Of a DNA stretch of 64,000 nt, positions 1-9,796 are shown in pieces; positions within the stretch are counted from its first letter, which is position 1, and each line of letters begins with the position of its first letter. Source of the stretch: JACVRW01 sp963764665. GTDB taxonomy: Bacteria > Actinomycetota > Thermoleophilia > Solirubrobacterales > Thermoleophilaceae. The DNA lies in the NCBI GenBank assembly GCA_963764665.1, contig CAVXTL010000025.1, positions 62,001 through 126,000 of the forward strand, written 5' to 3'. The position numbers were made by a program, and so were the translations under genes. Under the pieces are notes generated by a model that saw only the letters and a program-made list of their open reading frames with translations, searched no databases and had not been told where the DNA came from.

Positions 1-1481
1 TCGGCGTCGCCGTCCCCGTCCGGAGCGGGCTCCTCGGCCTCCTCGGCCTCGGCGACGGGCTCGTCGGCCGCGGGCTCCTCGGCCACCGGCTCCTCTGCGA
101 CCTCGGCAACCGGCTCTTCGGCAGCCGGCTCCTCAGCGGCGGCCTCCTCAGCCACAGGCTCCTCGGCGGCAGGCTCCTCGGCCACCTCGGTTCCTGCCTC
201 GGCGGCCTGCGCCTCCTGCATCGCGGCGCGCAGGTCGGCCGCTCCGCTCACGTCCGGGCCGGCGAACACGTCCTCGGAGAGGCCGAGGTCGGGAACGTCG
301 CCCAGCTCGTCGGCGCCGCTGGCGGCAGCGCCGGCAGCGGCGGCCGTCTTGATGTGCTCGAGCTGGTCCTCCACGCGCTTGACGCTGAGCGACAGGCGGC
401 GGCGCTCGGAGTCGATCTCGAGGATCTTCACGCGCACGGCCTGGCCAGGCTCGACGATCTCGCGGGGGTTCTCCACGTGGTGCTGGGCGAGCTCGGAGAT
501 GTGCACGAGGCCCTCGACCCCGTCCATGATTTCGACGAACGCACCGAAGGTGACGACCTTGGTGACCTTGCCCTCGAGCTCGTCGCCCACCTGGTAGGTC
601 TCGATGACCCGCTGCCAGGGGTCGGCCTGCGTCTGCTTGAGACCGAGTGAGATGCGCTGGCGCTCGCGGTCGATGTCGAGCACCTTGACCGGCACGACGT
701 CGCCGATCGAGAGGATCTCGGACGGATGGTTCACGTGGCTCCAGGAGAGCTCCGAGATGTGGATCAGCCCGTCGATCCCGTCGAGATCGACGAAGGCGCC
801 GAAGTCCACGATGTTCGAGATGGCGCCCTCCACGACCTGGCCCGGCTGGAGCCGGTCGAGGATCTGCTGGCGAACCTCCTTGCGCTCCTCCTCGAGCACC
901 GCGCGGCGCGAGAGCACCACGTTGTTGCGCGAGCGATTGAGCTCGATGACCTTGCACTCGATCTTCTGGCTGAGGAACTCGTCGAGATTCTGAACGCGCC
1001 GGATGTCCACGAGCGAGGCCGGTAGGAAGCCGCGGACGCCGAGGTCGATGATGAGACCGCCCTTGACGACCTCGATGACCGTGCCCTCGACCGGCTCGCC
1101 GGACTCGGCGGCGGCCTCGATGCGGCGCCAGGCCTTCTCGAAGCGGGCGCGCTTCTTGGACAGCACGAGGCGGCCGTCCTGGTCCTCCTTGGTGAGGACG
1201 AGCGCATCGACCTCCTCGCCGAGCTGCACCTCGTCGTGCGGGTCCACCGACTTCCGGATGGACAGCTCGTTGATCGGGATGACGCCCTCGCTCTTGTACC
1301 CGATGTCGACCAGGACCTCGTCCTGATCGATGCGGACGACGTTCCCGCTGACCACGTCGCCCTCCTCGAAGAGCACGATCGTGGCGTCGTAGTTCGGGAC
1401 TATCTGGCCGTCGATCTCGAGCAGCAGGCCGTCCGAGCCGGCTACGGCGATGGCGTTGGGGGGCGTTTCGAGTTCCTGCAC
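1..1481 (-). CDS. rpsA: 30S ribosomal protein S1 (3' end beyond window)
   Basis: Ribosomal protein S1 helps mRNA bind to the 30S subunit. About 493 codons are visible from a GTG at 1481, and the C-terminus runs off the left edge. Four S1/OB repeats can be read at roughly residues 30-110, 125-195, 213-282 and 298-368, with characteristic blocks such as DFGAFVDLDGIDGLIHISEL and TFGAFVEIMDGVEGLVHISE. After about residue 375 the protein becomes a low-complexity Ala/Glu/Pro/Val tail built from AEEP-like units and ending in Asp/Gly. Four repeats fit actinobacterial S1 rather than the six-repeat proteobacterial form. A TACCCT hexamer lies 10 nt before the GTG, supporting this start on a nearly leaderless mRNA. 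It is divergent from the FAD reductase gene at 1547. Confidence 0.93.
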   Translation of the reverse strand, partial: MQELETPPNAIAVAGSDGLLLEIDGQIVPNYDATIVLFEEGDVVSGNVVRIDQDEVLVDIGYKSEGVIPINELSIRKSVDPHDEVQLGEEVDALVLTKEDQDGRLVLSKKRARFEKAWRRIEAAAESGEPVEGTVIEVVKGGLIIDLGVRGFLPASLVDIRRVQNLDEFLSQKIECKVIELNRSRNNVVLSRRAVLEEERKEVRQQILDRLQPGQVVEGAISNIVDFGAFVDLDGIDGLIHISELSWSHVNHPSEILSIGDVVPVKVLDIDRERQRISLGLKQTQADPWQRVIETYQVGDELEGKVTKVVTFGAFVEIMDGVEGLVHISELAQHHVENPREIVEPGQAVRVKILEIDSERRRLSLSVKRVEDQLEHIKTAAAAGAAASGADELGDVPDLGLSEDVFAGPDVSGAADLRAAMQEAQAAEAGTEVAEEPAAEEPVAEEAAAEEPAAEEPVAEVAEEPVAEEPAADEPVAEAEEAEEPAPDGDGDA

Positions 1482-1491
1482 GCGGCCTGAG

Positions 1492-1497
1492 AGGGTA
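1492..1497 (-). promoter_or_regulatory. Putative -10 element of rpsA
   Basis: TACCCT on the minus strand (AGGGTA on the plus strand) lies 10 nt upstream of the rpsA GTG. It is the mirror image of the TACCCT serving the divergent gene at 1547, and predicts a transcript starting within a few bases of the start codon. Confidence 0.45.
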
Positions 1498-1531
1498 GCG
1501 ACCCCCAGGCCTGCGCGCCGGGACGGCCAGA

Positions 1532-1537
1532 TACCCT
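1532..1537 (+). promoter_or_regulatory. Putative -10 element of the FAD reductase gene
   Basis: TACCCT lies 9 nt before the ATG at 1547, with no Shine-Dalgarno sequence between them, so a near-leaderless transcript is predicted. Confidence 0.45.
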
Positions 1538-1546
1538 GGTCGGCCT

Positions 1547-2704
1547 ATGCCGGAGCGGCGCACGAAGCGCGGCGCCGAGCGAACTCCGCTCGGCGGCGAT
1601 TATGACGTCCTGATCTGCGGCGCCAGCTTCGCTGGGCTCGCCGTCGCGCGCGAGCTGGCGGGGGCGCTGCGGGCCGACGGCACGCCCGCCCGGGTGCTGA
1701 TGCTGGACCGCTACGAGGTGGGCGAGCGCCAGACCTCTGCCTGCGGGATCCCCACGGCGTGGCTCGAGGCGCTGGACCTGATGGGCTCCCACCGCCAGAC
1801 CTTCGGCGAGCTGCTGGTGACCACGCCCCACGGATCGTCGCGCTGGCCGCTTCCGTGGACGTTCTCCACGTTCGACTACCCGGAGCTGTGCGCGCTCCTG
1901 CGCGCCCAGGGCGACTGCGAGTTCGAGACCGCCAAGGTGAACGGGCGCACCGGCAACACCGTCCATACCGACCGCGGCGACCTCAGCGCCCCGCTGATCG
2001 TGGACGCGCTCGGCTGGCGCCGGATGCTGGCCGGCAACGACGGCTACCAGCCGCCGGACGCACCGCTCTCGCGCGGGCTCGAGGTGCATCCGAACGGACG
2101 CTCGGACGACCTGGCCATCTGGATCGACCGCTCGATCGTGCCCGCCGGCTACGGCTGGAGCTTTCCCGCGCGCGAGGAACTGCGCATCGGCGTGGGGTCG
2201 TTCGACCCGCGCTTCCACGTGAAGGACAACACCGTGAAGCTGGCCGAGGACCTGGAATCCGAGGCCGTGCGCTTCCAGGGGAACTGGATACCTCACAAGC
2301 TGCGCCCGGCGACCGAGGACGGCATCTTCTTCGTCGGCGACTCTGCCGGCCACTGCCTGCCGCTGACGGCCGAGGGGATCCGGACGGCGCTCTACTTCGG
2401 GATCGCGTGCGGACGCGAGCTGCGCTCGGTGCTCGATGGCCGTCAGACCCACGCGCAGGCGCTCGGGCGCTACTCGGACTTCAGCGACTCGCATGAGTGG
2501 AAGTTCCGCTGGATGCTGCGCGCGCAAAAGATCGTCCCGCGCGTATGGCCGCCGCTGCTCAACGGCGTGGTGTCCTCGATGCGGACTCGGGCGTTCGTTA
2601 ACTGGGCGTTCGGCCACTACCTGCGGATCGCGCCGCCGGACATCGTCACCGCGGCCCTGCCGCCGCGGCGAAGCTCACAGGTCGCTGAGCCCGTGGCCGC
2701 CTAG
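1547..2704 (+). CDS. FAD-dependent oxidoreductase (geranylgeranyl-reductase/UbiH-like)
   Basis: A 385-residue flavoprotein. The N-terminal dinucleotide-binding motif is CGASFAGLAVAREL near residues 25-38, a GxSxxG variant of the usual GxGxxG. The second FAD-contact motif, FVGDSAGHCLPLTAEGIRTA, lies near residue 265, as in geranylgeranyl reductase, lycopene cyclase and UbiH-type monooxygenases. The substrate cannot be deduced; an isoprenoid or quinone lipid is possible from the family. There is no membrane segment. It is transcribed alone and its TAG stop shares the tetranucleotide CTAG with the stop of the convergent regulator gene. The ATG fits the -10-like element 9 nt upstream. Confidence 0.75.
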   Translation: MPERRTKRGAERTPLGGDYDVLICGASFAGLAVARELAGALRADGTPARVLMLDRYEVGERQTSACGIPTAWLEALDLMGSHRQTFGELLVTTPHGSSRWPLPWTFSTFDYPELCALLRAQGDCEFETAKVNGRTGNTVHTDRGDLSAPLIVDALGWRRMLAGNDGYQPPDAPLSRGLEVHPNGRSDDLAIWIDRSIVPAGYGWSFPAREELRIGVGSFDPRFHVKDNTVKLAEDLESEAVRFQGNWIPHKLRPATEDGIFFVGDSAGHCLPLTAEGIRTALYFGIACGRELRSVLDGRQTHAQALGRYSDFSDSHEWKFRWMLRAQKIVPRVWPPLLNGVVSSMRTRAFVNWAFGHYLRIAPPDIVTAALPPRRSSQVAEPVAA

Positions 2705-3264
2705 CGGCTGGGCTCGCCGACCCGTAGGTGCGCTCGCTCGCCGTGGTGCCCCATGAGCATCAGCACCTGGACGGGGCCCTCGAATCCGCTCAGCCAGTGG
2801 GGCGTCCACGTGCTGAACTCGGCCGCCTCGCCGGGCTCCAGCACGAGGTCCTCGTCGCCCAGGATCAGCCGCAGCCTGCCGCTCAGGACGTAGAGCCAGT
2901 CGTGGCCCTCGTGCGAGCGTAGCTCCGGCTCCCCTCGCTCGGGGAGTGTCAGGTGGTACGCACGCGGCCCGCTGGTGCCGTCGCGATTGAGCGGCAGCAC
3001 CCGCATGCCGTCGATCTTCCGCGCCCGCCTGCGCACGCGCGGGTCACCCTGGGGCTCCGGTGCGAGCAGCGCGTCCACCGAGGTGCCGAGCGCGCGGGCG
3101 AGCGGGCCGAGGTGGTCCACGGCCAGGCGCCGCTTGCCGTTCTCCAATCGGCTGAGCGTCGACGGCGCCATGCCCGCGGCGTTCGCCACGGTGTCGAGCG
3201 ACAGCCCGCGCTCCTCCCGGAGCGCTCGCAGGCGACGACGGATACGGTCCTCGTTTGTTGCCAA
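2701..3264 (-). CDS. XRE-family regulator with C-terminal cupin sensor
   Basis: A transcription regulator of about 187 residues. The N-terminal helix-turn-helix covers roughly residues 5-62 (LSLDTVANAAGMAPSTLSRL is the recognition region). A cupin-2 barrel covers about 100-180, with the typical stretch HDWLYVLSGRLRLILGDEDL. This HTH-cupin layout is known in small-ligand or stress regulators such as the PuuR/SutR type. The start is uncertain: TTG at 3264 is used here because the helix-turn-helix begins just after it, while CTG at 3285 would add seven residues. Both lie inside a set of TTGCC/GGCAA half-sites, which suggests autoregulation. It is divergent from the thioredoxin-reductase-like gene at 3316, a likely target. 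Confidence 0.8.
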   Translation of the reverse strand: MATNEDRIRRRLRALREERGLSLDTVANAAGMAPSTLSRLENGKRRLAVDHLGPLARALGTSVDALLAPEPQGDPRVRRRARKIDGMRVLPLNRDGTSGPRAYHLTLPERGEPELRSHEGHDWLYVLSGRLRLILGDEDLVLEPGEAAEFSTWTPHWLSGFEGPVQVLMLMGHHGERAHLRVGEPSR

Positions 3265-3283
3265 TTCGGCAAGGAAGCTTGCC
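3258..3283. promoter_or_regulatory. Putative operator: three alternating TTGCC/GGCAA half-sites
   Basis: Half-sites lie at 3258-3262 (TTGCC), 3268-3272 (GGCAA) and 3279-3283 (TTGCC), spaced 5 and 6 nt. Each neighbouring pair forms an inverted repeat. They lie in the short divergent region between the XRE-cupin gene and the reductase gene and cover both candidate starts of the regulator, so they are the best candidate binding site for it. Confidence 0.5.
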
Positions 3284-3315
3284 AGAACCGGAGTGCGTGT
3301 GCAACTGTCGGATGC

Positions 3316-4125
3316 ATGAACACGGACGTGGTCGTCATCGGTGGTGGAAGCGGGGGCCTGCAGGTCGCGCTCACGCTCGGCCGGATGCGGTTCGAGGTGG
3401 TCGTCGTGGACGCCGGAAAGCCCAGCAACGCGCCCGCGCACGCGATCGGCGGCCTGCTCGGCGCACACGACGTCTCGCCGGCAGCCCTCCTGGCCACCGG
3501 CCGCGCGCAGCTCGCCGAGCTGCCCACGGTCCGGCTGATCGACGGCGACGCGAGCACCGTCGAGGCGGACCACACCGTGACGCTGGACGACGGGAGCGCG
3601 CTTGACGCGCGCGCCGTAGTGCTGGCAACCGGGGCGGACTACGCGGTTCCCGATGTGCCTGGCATCGGCGAGCTGTGGGGAACGTCGGTCATCCACTGCC
3701 CGTTCTGCCACGGCTGGGAGGCGCGCGACCAGCGAATCGGGCTGCTGTCTGCCGGCGAGGAGCACGCCGGGCACCTCGTGCCGATGCTGAGCCGGATGTC
3801 GGCCGACGTCGAGGTCTTCCACAGCGTGGCCGGCCTGCGCGCCGAGGACGGCGTACTGCGCGCGGTCATCCTGGCCGACGGCACGGAGGTCCCCCGCGAC
3901 GTCCTGTTCGTGGCCGCCCCGCCCGCCCCTCGTGACTCCGCCTTCGCCCACCTGGCGCTCGAACGCGCCGAGGCGAACCTGCTGGCCGTGGACATGTTCG
4001 GCCGGACGTCCGCCGCGGGTGTCTACGCCGCCGGCGACCTCGTCACACCCGGACCGGCCGTCGTCCAGGCGCTTGCCAGCGGCCAGCGCGCCGCGGTCGG
4101 CGTCACGCGCGACCTGGCCGCCTAG
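3316..4125 (+). CDS. Thioredoxin-reductase-like NAD(P)/FAD oxidoreductase
   Basis: A 269-residue two-dinucleotide-domain flavoprotein beginning MNTDVVVIGGGSGGLQVALT, with a classic GxGxxG. The redox motif is CPFCHGWE near residue 132, replacing the CATC of true thioredoxin reductase. Such CPxCHG proteins form a separate clade often annotated as thioredoxin-reductase-like or bacillithiol-disulfide-reductase-like. The C-terminal FAD motif GVYAAGDLVTPGPAVVQALA is present. It is shorter than the roughly 310-320 residues of thioredoxin reductase. The ATG at 3316 is chosen because the Rossmann motif follows directly. Regulation by the adjacent XRE-cupin protein is inferred from the shared operator region. 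Confidence 0.8.
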   Translation: MNTDVVVIGGGSGGLQVALTLGRMRFEVVVVDAGKPSNAPAHAIGGLLGAHDVSPAALLATGRAQLAELPTVRLIDGDASTVEADHTVTLDDGSALDARAVVLATGADYAVPDVPGIGELWGTSVIHCPFCHGWEARDQRIGLLSAGEEHAGHLVPMLSRMSADVEVFHSVAGLRAEDGVLRAVILADGTEVPRDVLFVAAPPAPRDSAFAHLALERAEANLLAVDMFGRTSAAGVYAAGDLVTPGPAVVQALASGQRAAVGVTRDLAA

Positions 4126-4569
4126 TCAGCCGCGGACGACGAGGTAGGTGCCGGCCGCCAGCAGCGCCACACCGATGATGCGCCCGGCCGACAGGCCGTG
4201 TTTCTCCAGCCCCAGCACCCCCAGCCGGTCCAGCACCACCGACAGCGTCAGCTGCCCGGCGATCGTGGCGGCCGTGACGCCGCCGGCGCCGAGCGTCTTG
4301 ACCGTGATCAGCACCGTGGTCACGTAGACAGCGCCGAGCAGCCCGCCGATGAGGTAGTACCAGGAGAGATCCCCGATCTCGCCAATCCGGCCGAAGCCGC
4401 CTCCGGCGAGCAGCGTGATGCTCACCAGCGCCACCAGCCCGATCGCGAAGGAGATCGAGGCGGCGGGCAGGCTTCCCACGGTCCGGCCCAGGTTCGCGTT
4501 GATCGGCGCCTGCATGGCCACCAGCCCGCCCGCGAAGGCGGTGAGGAGGACGGCGACCCCCCTGTCCAC
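4126..4569 (-). CDS. YdcZ (DUF606) family membrane protein
   Basis: A 147-residue integral membrane protein of the drug/metabolite transporter superfamily, half-size like EmrE. Four to five hydrophobic helices can be read. The N-terminal stretch VLLTAFAGGLVAMQAPINAN with GRTVGS, and the later GALYV-like segment, are typical of DUF606/YdcZ. Members probably work as dimers; the substrate is unknown. The GTG start overlaps the last base of the polA stop (TAGTG), so it is probably translationally coupled to polA. It abuts the convergent reductase stop at 4125. Confidence 0.8.
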   Translation of the reverse strand: MDRGVAVLLTAFAGGLVAMQAPINANLGRTVGSLPAASISFAIGLVALVSITLLAGGGFGRIGEIGDLSWYYLIGGLLGAVYVTTVLITVKTLGAGGVTAATIAGQLTLSVVLDRLGVLGLEKHGLSAGRIIGVALLAAGTYLVVRG

Positions 4570-7295
4570 TACTTGGCCTCGAGCCAGTTCCGGCCCACGC
4601 CCACGTCCACCTCGAGGGGCGGGTCCATCTCGAAGGCCTCGGCCATCTCGGGCCGCACGATCTTCACGGCCGCGTCCACCTCCGCGTCGGGCGCCTCGAA
4701 CAGCAGCTCGTCGTGGATCTGGAGCACCAGGCGGGTGTCCAGCCCGGCCTCCCGGAGCCGGTCCCGGGCCCGGACCATGGCCACCTTGATGATGTCGGCG
4801 GCTGTGCCCTGGATGACCATGTTCACGGCCAGCCGCTCACCCAGCAGGCGCGTCTGCCGGTTGCGGGCGCGCAGCTCGGGCACCCGCCTGATGCGGCCGA
4901 AGAGGGTGGTCACGTGCCCGTCCTCGGTGGCCTGCTCGACGGTGCTGGCGATGAACGCCGCCACGGCCGGGAAGCGCTCGAGGTAGCGGTCGATGAACTC
5001 CTGCGCCTCCTCGCGCTCGATCTGCAGCCGGTCGGCGAGCCCGAACGCGGACAGCCCGTAGACGATCCCGTAGTTGACCATCTTGGCCTTGGAGCGCGTG
5101 CCCGGATCGGTCTTCCCGCCCAGGATCGCCTCGGCGGTGGCGGTGTGCACGTCTTCGCCGCGCCGGAAGATCTCCTTGAGCACCGGCTCGTCGGCGATAT
5201 GGGCGAGCAGCCGCAGCTCGACCTGCGAGTAGTCGGCCGAGATCAGGCTGTGGCCCGCCTCGGGCACGAAGCACGCCCGGATCTCGCGGCCCTGCTCGGT
5301 GCGGATCGGGATGTTCTGGAGGTTCGGGTTGGTGCTCGACAGGCGACCCGTGGTCGCGGCCGTCTGGTTGAAGGTGGTGTGCAGTCGTCCGTCGTCGGCG
5401 ATCAGCTCGGGGAACGCGTCCAGATAGGTGGACTTGAGCTTCGTGACCTCGCGCCACTCCTCGATCGCCGGCACGATCTCGTGCTCGTGGCGGATGGCCT
5501 GGAGCACCCGGGCATCGGTCGAGAAGCCTGTCTTGCCGCGGCGCTTCTTCGACAGGCCGAGCTTGTCGAACAGAATCGGCGCCAGCTGCTGCGGCGACCC
5601 GATCGTGAACTCCTCGCCGGCCAGGTCCCAGACCCGCCGCTCGAGGTCCTTCGCGCGCTCGCCGAATCGGCCGGCGATCTCCCGCAGCCGCTTGACGTCC
5701 AGCTTCACTCCGGCGCGCTCCATCTCCACGAGCACGTCCACGAGCGGCAGCTCGATCTCCTCGAGCAGCTGGGTGAGACCGTCCTCTTCCAGGCGCTCGC
5801 GCTGGCGCTCGGCCACCAGGCGCGTCAGCACCGCCCGCCTGGCCACGCCGTCGGCGCCGTCCACCTCCACGCCCAGCCCCGCCTCGGCGGCCAGCTCGTC
5901 GAGCGGATAGCCGCGGCGAGCCGGGTCGATCAGGTACGCGGCGACCAAGGTGTCGTGAGCCAGTGGCGGCGCGTCGCAGGCCTCGTCCGCCATCGCCAGG
6001 GTCTTCCAGTCGTGGGCCACCACCGGGCGGTCGCCGCGCGCAAGAGCGAACGCGGCGAGCGTCTCGGCCTCCGCCACCAGGACCTCGTCGCCGGCGTAGG
6101 CGGCCACCGTGAGCGGTCCTCGAAAGGCCCCGTCGAAGTCGAGCGTGCCCTGGGCCGGCGCGGCAGGCGTGGTCGGCGACGGCTCGTCGAGCACGGCCTC
6201 GGCGGCCGCCTCATCGTGTTCGATCGGGTCCTCGAGCGCGAGTTCCTCCTCGGGGTCCGGCGCCGGCGGCGGCGCGTCGAGCTCCTCGCCGGGGCGCATG
6301 GCAGCCACCGAGACGAGCTCGCCCTCCAGGGCCCCGAGCTCGGCCACCTCCACCGACCGGGCCCTGACCGCGAACACCTCCGCGTGCCGCTCCTCCGGCG
6401 CCGCCTCGTCCGAGCCCAGCGCCTCCTCGAGCCGCTCGAGCGGCGCGCGCAGCTCGAACTCGCGGAACACCTCGCGCAGCTTCGAGCGGTCGGGCTCGCG
6501 CGCGATGCACTCCTCGAGGTTCACCCCCACCTCGATCTCGCGCTGGGCGGTGGCGAGCTGCTTGGAGATCCGCGCGTCCTCCGCGTGCTCCGTCAGGTTC
6601 TCCTTGCGCTTCGCGCCCGAGATGCTGTCGATGTTGGAGAGCACGCCCTCGAGGTCGCCGTACTCCTGGAGCAGCTGCGTGGCGGTCTTCTCGCCGATCC
6701 CGGGGACGCCGGGGATGTTGTCCGAGGTGTCGCCCTTCAGGCCCACGAAATCGGGCACCAGCTCGGGCGGGATGCCGTAGCGATCGAGCACCGCCTGCGT
6801 GTCGTAGACCGTGGTGTCCGTGATGCCGCGCCCGGTGGCCATCACGCGAACGCCGTCCTCGACCAGCTGGAAGAGGTCACGGTCTCCGGTCACGATCATC
6901 ACGTCGATGCCCTGCTCGTGCGCCTCGCGCGAGAGCGTGGCGATCACGTCGTCGGCCTCGAAGCCCTCCACGCGCACGTTCGTGTAGCCGAAGGCGTCGA
7001 CGAGCGGGTGGAAGTGCGGCCACTGCTCCTTGAGGAGGTCGGGGCGCTCGCGGCGACCGGCCTTGTACTCCTCGTAGGTCTCGAGCCGCCCAGACATGCC
7101 CGCGTCCCAGGCCACGAGGGTCGGCTTGGGTCCGAACTCCGTGAGCAGCTTTACGAGCATCGAGGCGAAGCCGAAGATCGCGTTCGTGGGAAAGCCGCGC
7201 GACGTGGCGATCGACTCCGGGAGGGCGAAGAAGGCGCGGTACACGAGGCTGTTCCCGTCGATCAGGAACAGTTCGCGGGACTTCTCCTCGGGCAC
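4569..7295 (-). CDS. polA: DNA polymerase I
   Basis: A 908-residue repair and Okazaki-fragment polymerase. Residues 5-290 are the 5'-3' exonuclease (FLIDGNSLVYRAFFALPES, then GDTSDNIPGVPGIGEKTA). About 330-400 is an acidic, Pro-rich linker. About 395-520 is a 3'-5' exonuclease fold lacking the metal-binding DxE: the position reads PLTVAAYAGDEVLVAE, so proofreading is probably lost, as in several Gram-positive Pol I proteins. The polymerase carries motif A (DYSQVELR, about 685), motif B (RSKAKMVNYGIVYG, about 733) and motif C (QIHDE, about 861). The GTG start follows a TAGGGT hexamer by 6 nt. It is divergent from the malic enzyme gene. Confidence 0.97.
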   Translation of the reverse strand: MPEEKSRELFLIDGNSLVYRAFFALPESIATSRGFPTNAIFGFASMLVKLLTEFGPKPTLVAWDAGMSGRLETYEEYKAGRRERPDLLKEQWPHFHPLVDAFGYTNVRVEGFEADDVIATLSREAHEQGIDVMIVTGDRDLFQLVEDGVRVMATGRGITDTTVYDTQAVLDRYGIPPELVPDFVGLKGDTSDNIPGVPGIGEKTATQLLQEYGDLEGVLSNIDSISGAKRKENLTEHAEDARISKQLATAQREIEVGVNLEECIAREPDRSKLREVFREFELRAPLERLEEALGSDEAAPEERHAEVFAVRARSVEVAELGALEGELVSVAAMRPGEELDAPPPAPDPEEELALEDPIEHDEAAAEAVLDEPSPTTPAAPAQGTLDFDGAFRGPLTVAAYAGDEVLVAEAETLAAFALARGDRPVVAHDWKTLAMADEACDAPPLAHDTLVAAYLIDPARRGYPLDELAAEAGLGVEVDGADGVARRAVLTRLVAERQRERLEEDGLTQLLEEIELPLVDVLVEMERAGVKLDVKRLREIAGRFGERAKDLERRVWDLAGEEFTIGSPQQLAPILFDKLGLSKKRRGKTGFSTDARVLQAIRHEHEIVPAIEEWREVTKLKSTYLDAFPELIADDGRLHTTFNQTAATTGRLSSTNPNLQNIPIRTEQGREIRACFVPEAGHSLISADYSQVELRLLAHIADEPVLKEIFRRGEDVHTATAEAILGGKTDPGTRSKAKMVNYGIVYGLSAFGLADRLQIEREEAQEFIDRYLERFPAVAAFIASTVEQATEDGHVTTLFGRIRRVPELRARNRQTRLLGERLAVNMVIQGTAADIIKVAMVRARDRLREAGLDTRLVLQIHDELLFEAPDAEVDAAVKIVRPEMAEAFEMDPPLEVDVGVGRNWLEAK

Positions 7296-7301
7296 GGCTC
7301 A

Positions 7302-7307
7302 ACCCTA
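7302..7307 (-). promoter_or_regulatory. Putative -10 element of polA
   Basis: TAGGGT on the minus strand ends 6 nt before the polA GTG at 7295. There is no Shine-Dalgarno sequence, so a leaderless mRNA is predicted. Confidence 0.45.
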
Positions 7308-7324
7308 GCGAGAGGCATCGGGGC

Positions 7325-7345
7325 GCAGCCGGCCGAGCCGGCTGC
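7325..7345. repeat. Intergenic 21-bp palindrome, copy 1
   Basis: Perfect inverted repeat with arms GCAGCCGGC and GCCGGCTGC around CGA, between the divergent polA and malic enzyme genes. Two identical copies occur at 41050-41070 and 41095-41115. No copy was noticed inside a gene. Confidence 0.8.
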
Positions 7346-7369
7346 TTCCGCAACAGATGGACCCGTCCG

Positions 7370-7375
7370 TATCAT
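7370..7375 (+). promoter_or_regulatory. Putative -10 element of the malic enzyme gene
   Basis: TATCAT ends 7 nt before an in-frame CTG at 7383. Five of six bases match TATAAT. Its position supports initiation at that CTG on a leaderless transcript. Confidence 0.45.
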
Positions 7376-7382
7376 CGGCCCC

Positions 7383-8852
<1,470 letters not shown>

Positions 8853-8863
8853 GCATTCGAGAC

Positions 8864-8870
8864 AGGAGGT
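8864..8870 (+). promoter_or_regulatory. Strong Shine-Dalgarno sequence
   Basis: AGGAGGT lies 7 nt before the ATG at 8878. It is one of the few perfect ribosome binding sites in the window and fits a gene translated from an internal position in a mae-epimerase mRNA. Confidence 0.8.
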
Positions 8871-8877
8871 CGGGGTC

Positions 8878-9792
8878 ATGAGGGTCGCGGTCACCGGCGC
8901 CACCGGAATGATCGGCAGCGCCCTGGTGCGGGCGCTGGTGGACCGCGGCGACGAGGTGACCGTGTTGTCGCGCTCGCCCGAGGACGCCGCCCGGAAGCTC
9001 GGCGTGGAGGCCGTGGGCTGGAAGGACCCGCTCTCGGAGCCGGCCCCGGCGGAGGCGCTCCGCGGCCGCGACGCGGTGGTGCACCTGGCGGGCGCGCCGG
9101 TGGCGCAGCGGTGGAGCGACGACGCCAGGCGCGAGATCCGCGAATCGCGGGTGCTCGGCACGCGCAACCTGGTGGCCGGGCTGGCGGCGCTCCCGGAGTC
9201 GGAACGGCCGTCCACCCTGATCTCGCAGTCGGCCAGCGGCTGGTACGGAGCCCGCGGCGACGAGCCCCTGGATGAATCCGCGCCTGCCGCCGACGACTTC
9301 CTGGCCCAGGTGACCCTTGGGTGGGAGACGGAGGCGCGCCTCGCCGAGGAGCTGGGCGTGCGCGTGGTCACCACTCGCACCGGCGTAGTGCTTTCCGAGT
9401 CGGGCGGTGCGCTCGAGAAGATGCTTCCGCCGTTCAAGCTGGGTGTGGGCGGTCCGGTGGCGGGCGGACGCCAGTACGTGCCCTGGGTGCATCTCGACGA
9501 CGTGATCGGGGCGATCCTCTTCGCGCTCGACAACCCGGCGGCCCGCGGCCCGGTGAACGTGGCGGCCCCCGAGCCGGTGACCAACGGCGAGCTCTCGCGC
9601 GCCCTCGGCCGCGTGCTCCACCGGCCGGCCGTGGCACCGGTGCCGGCCCTGGCCGTGAAGCTCCTCTACGGAGATATGGCATGGGTCGTGACCACCGGGC
9701 AGCGCGCGGTGCCCGCGCGCCTGCTGGAGCTCGGCTACGAGTTCCGCCGGCCCGATCTGGAGGATGCCCTGCGCGACGCGACCGGGCGGTAG
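8878..9792 (+). CDS. TIGR01777/YfcH-family NAD-dependent epimerase
   Basis: A 304-residue short-chain dehydrogenase/epimerase-like protein. It begins MRVAVTGATGMIGSALVRAL with the NAD-binding GxxGxxG. The middle carries HLAGAPVAQRWSDDARREI, then a catalytic-type tyrosine in SASGWYGARGDEPLDE, and the C-terminal region (about 245-300) matches DUF1731. This combination defines TIGR01777 (E. coli YfcH, plant SulA/GC1-like). The exact reaction is not established for the family. It is co-directional with the malic enzyme gene 25 nt upstream. Confidence 0.88.
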   Translation: MRVAVTGATGMIGSALVRALVDRGDEVTVLSRSPEDAARKLGVEAVGWKDPLSEPAPAEALRGRDAVVHLAGAPVAQRWSDDARREIRESRVLGTRNLVAGLAALPESERPSTLISQSASGWYGARGDEPLDESAPAADDFLAQVTLGWETEARLAEELGVRVVTTRTGVVLSESGGALEKMLPPFKLGVGGPVAGGRQYVPWVHLDDVIGAILFALDNPAARGPVNVAAPEPVTNGELSRALGRVLHRPAVAPVPALAVKLLYGDMAWVVTTGQRAVPARLLELGYEFRRPDLEDALRDATGR

Positions 9793-9796
9793 GCGC

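Noticed and set aside
20..240. Regular repeats that could suggest a CRISPR or satellite array
   Set aside because: They are in frame and encode the Ala/Glu/Pro tail of ribosomal protein S1; there are no spacers of constant size.
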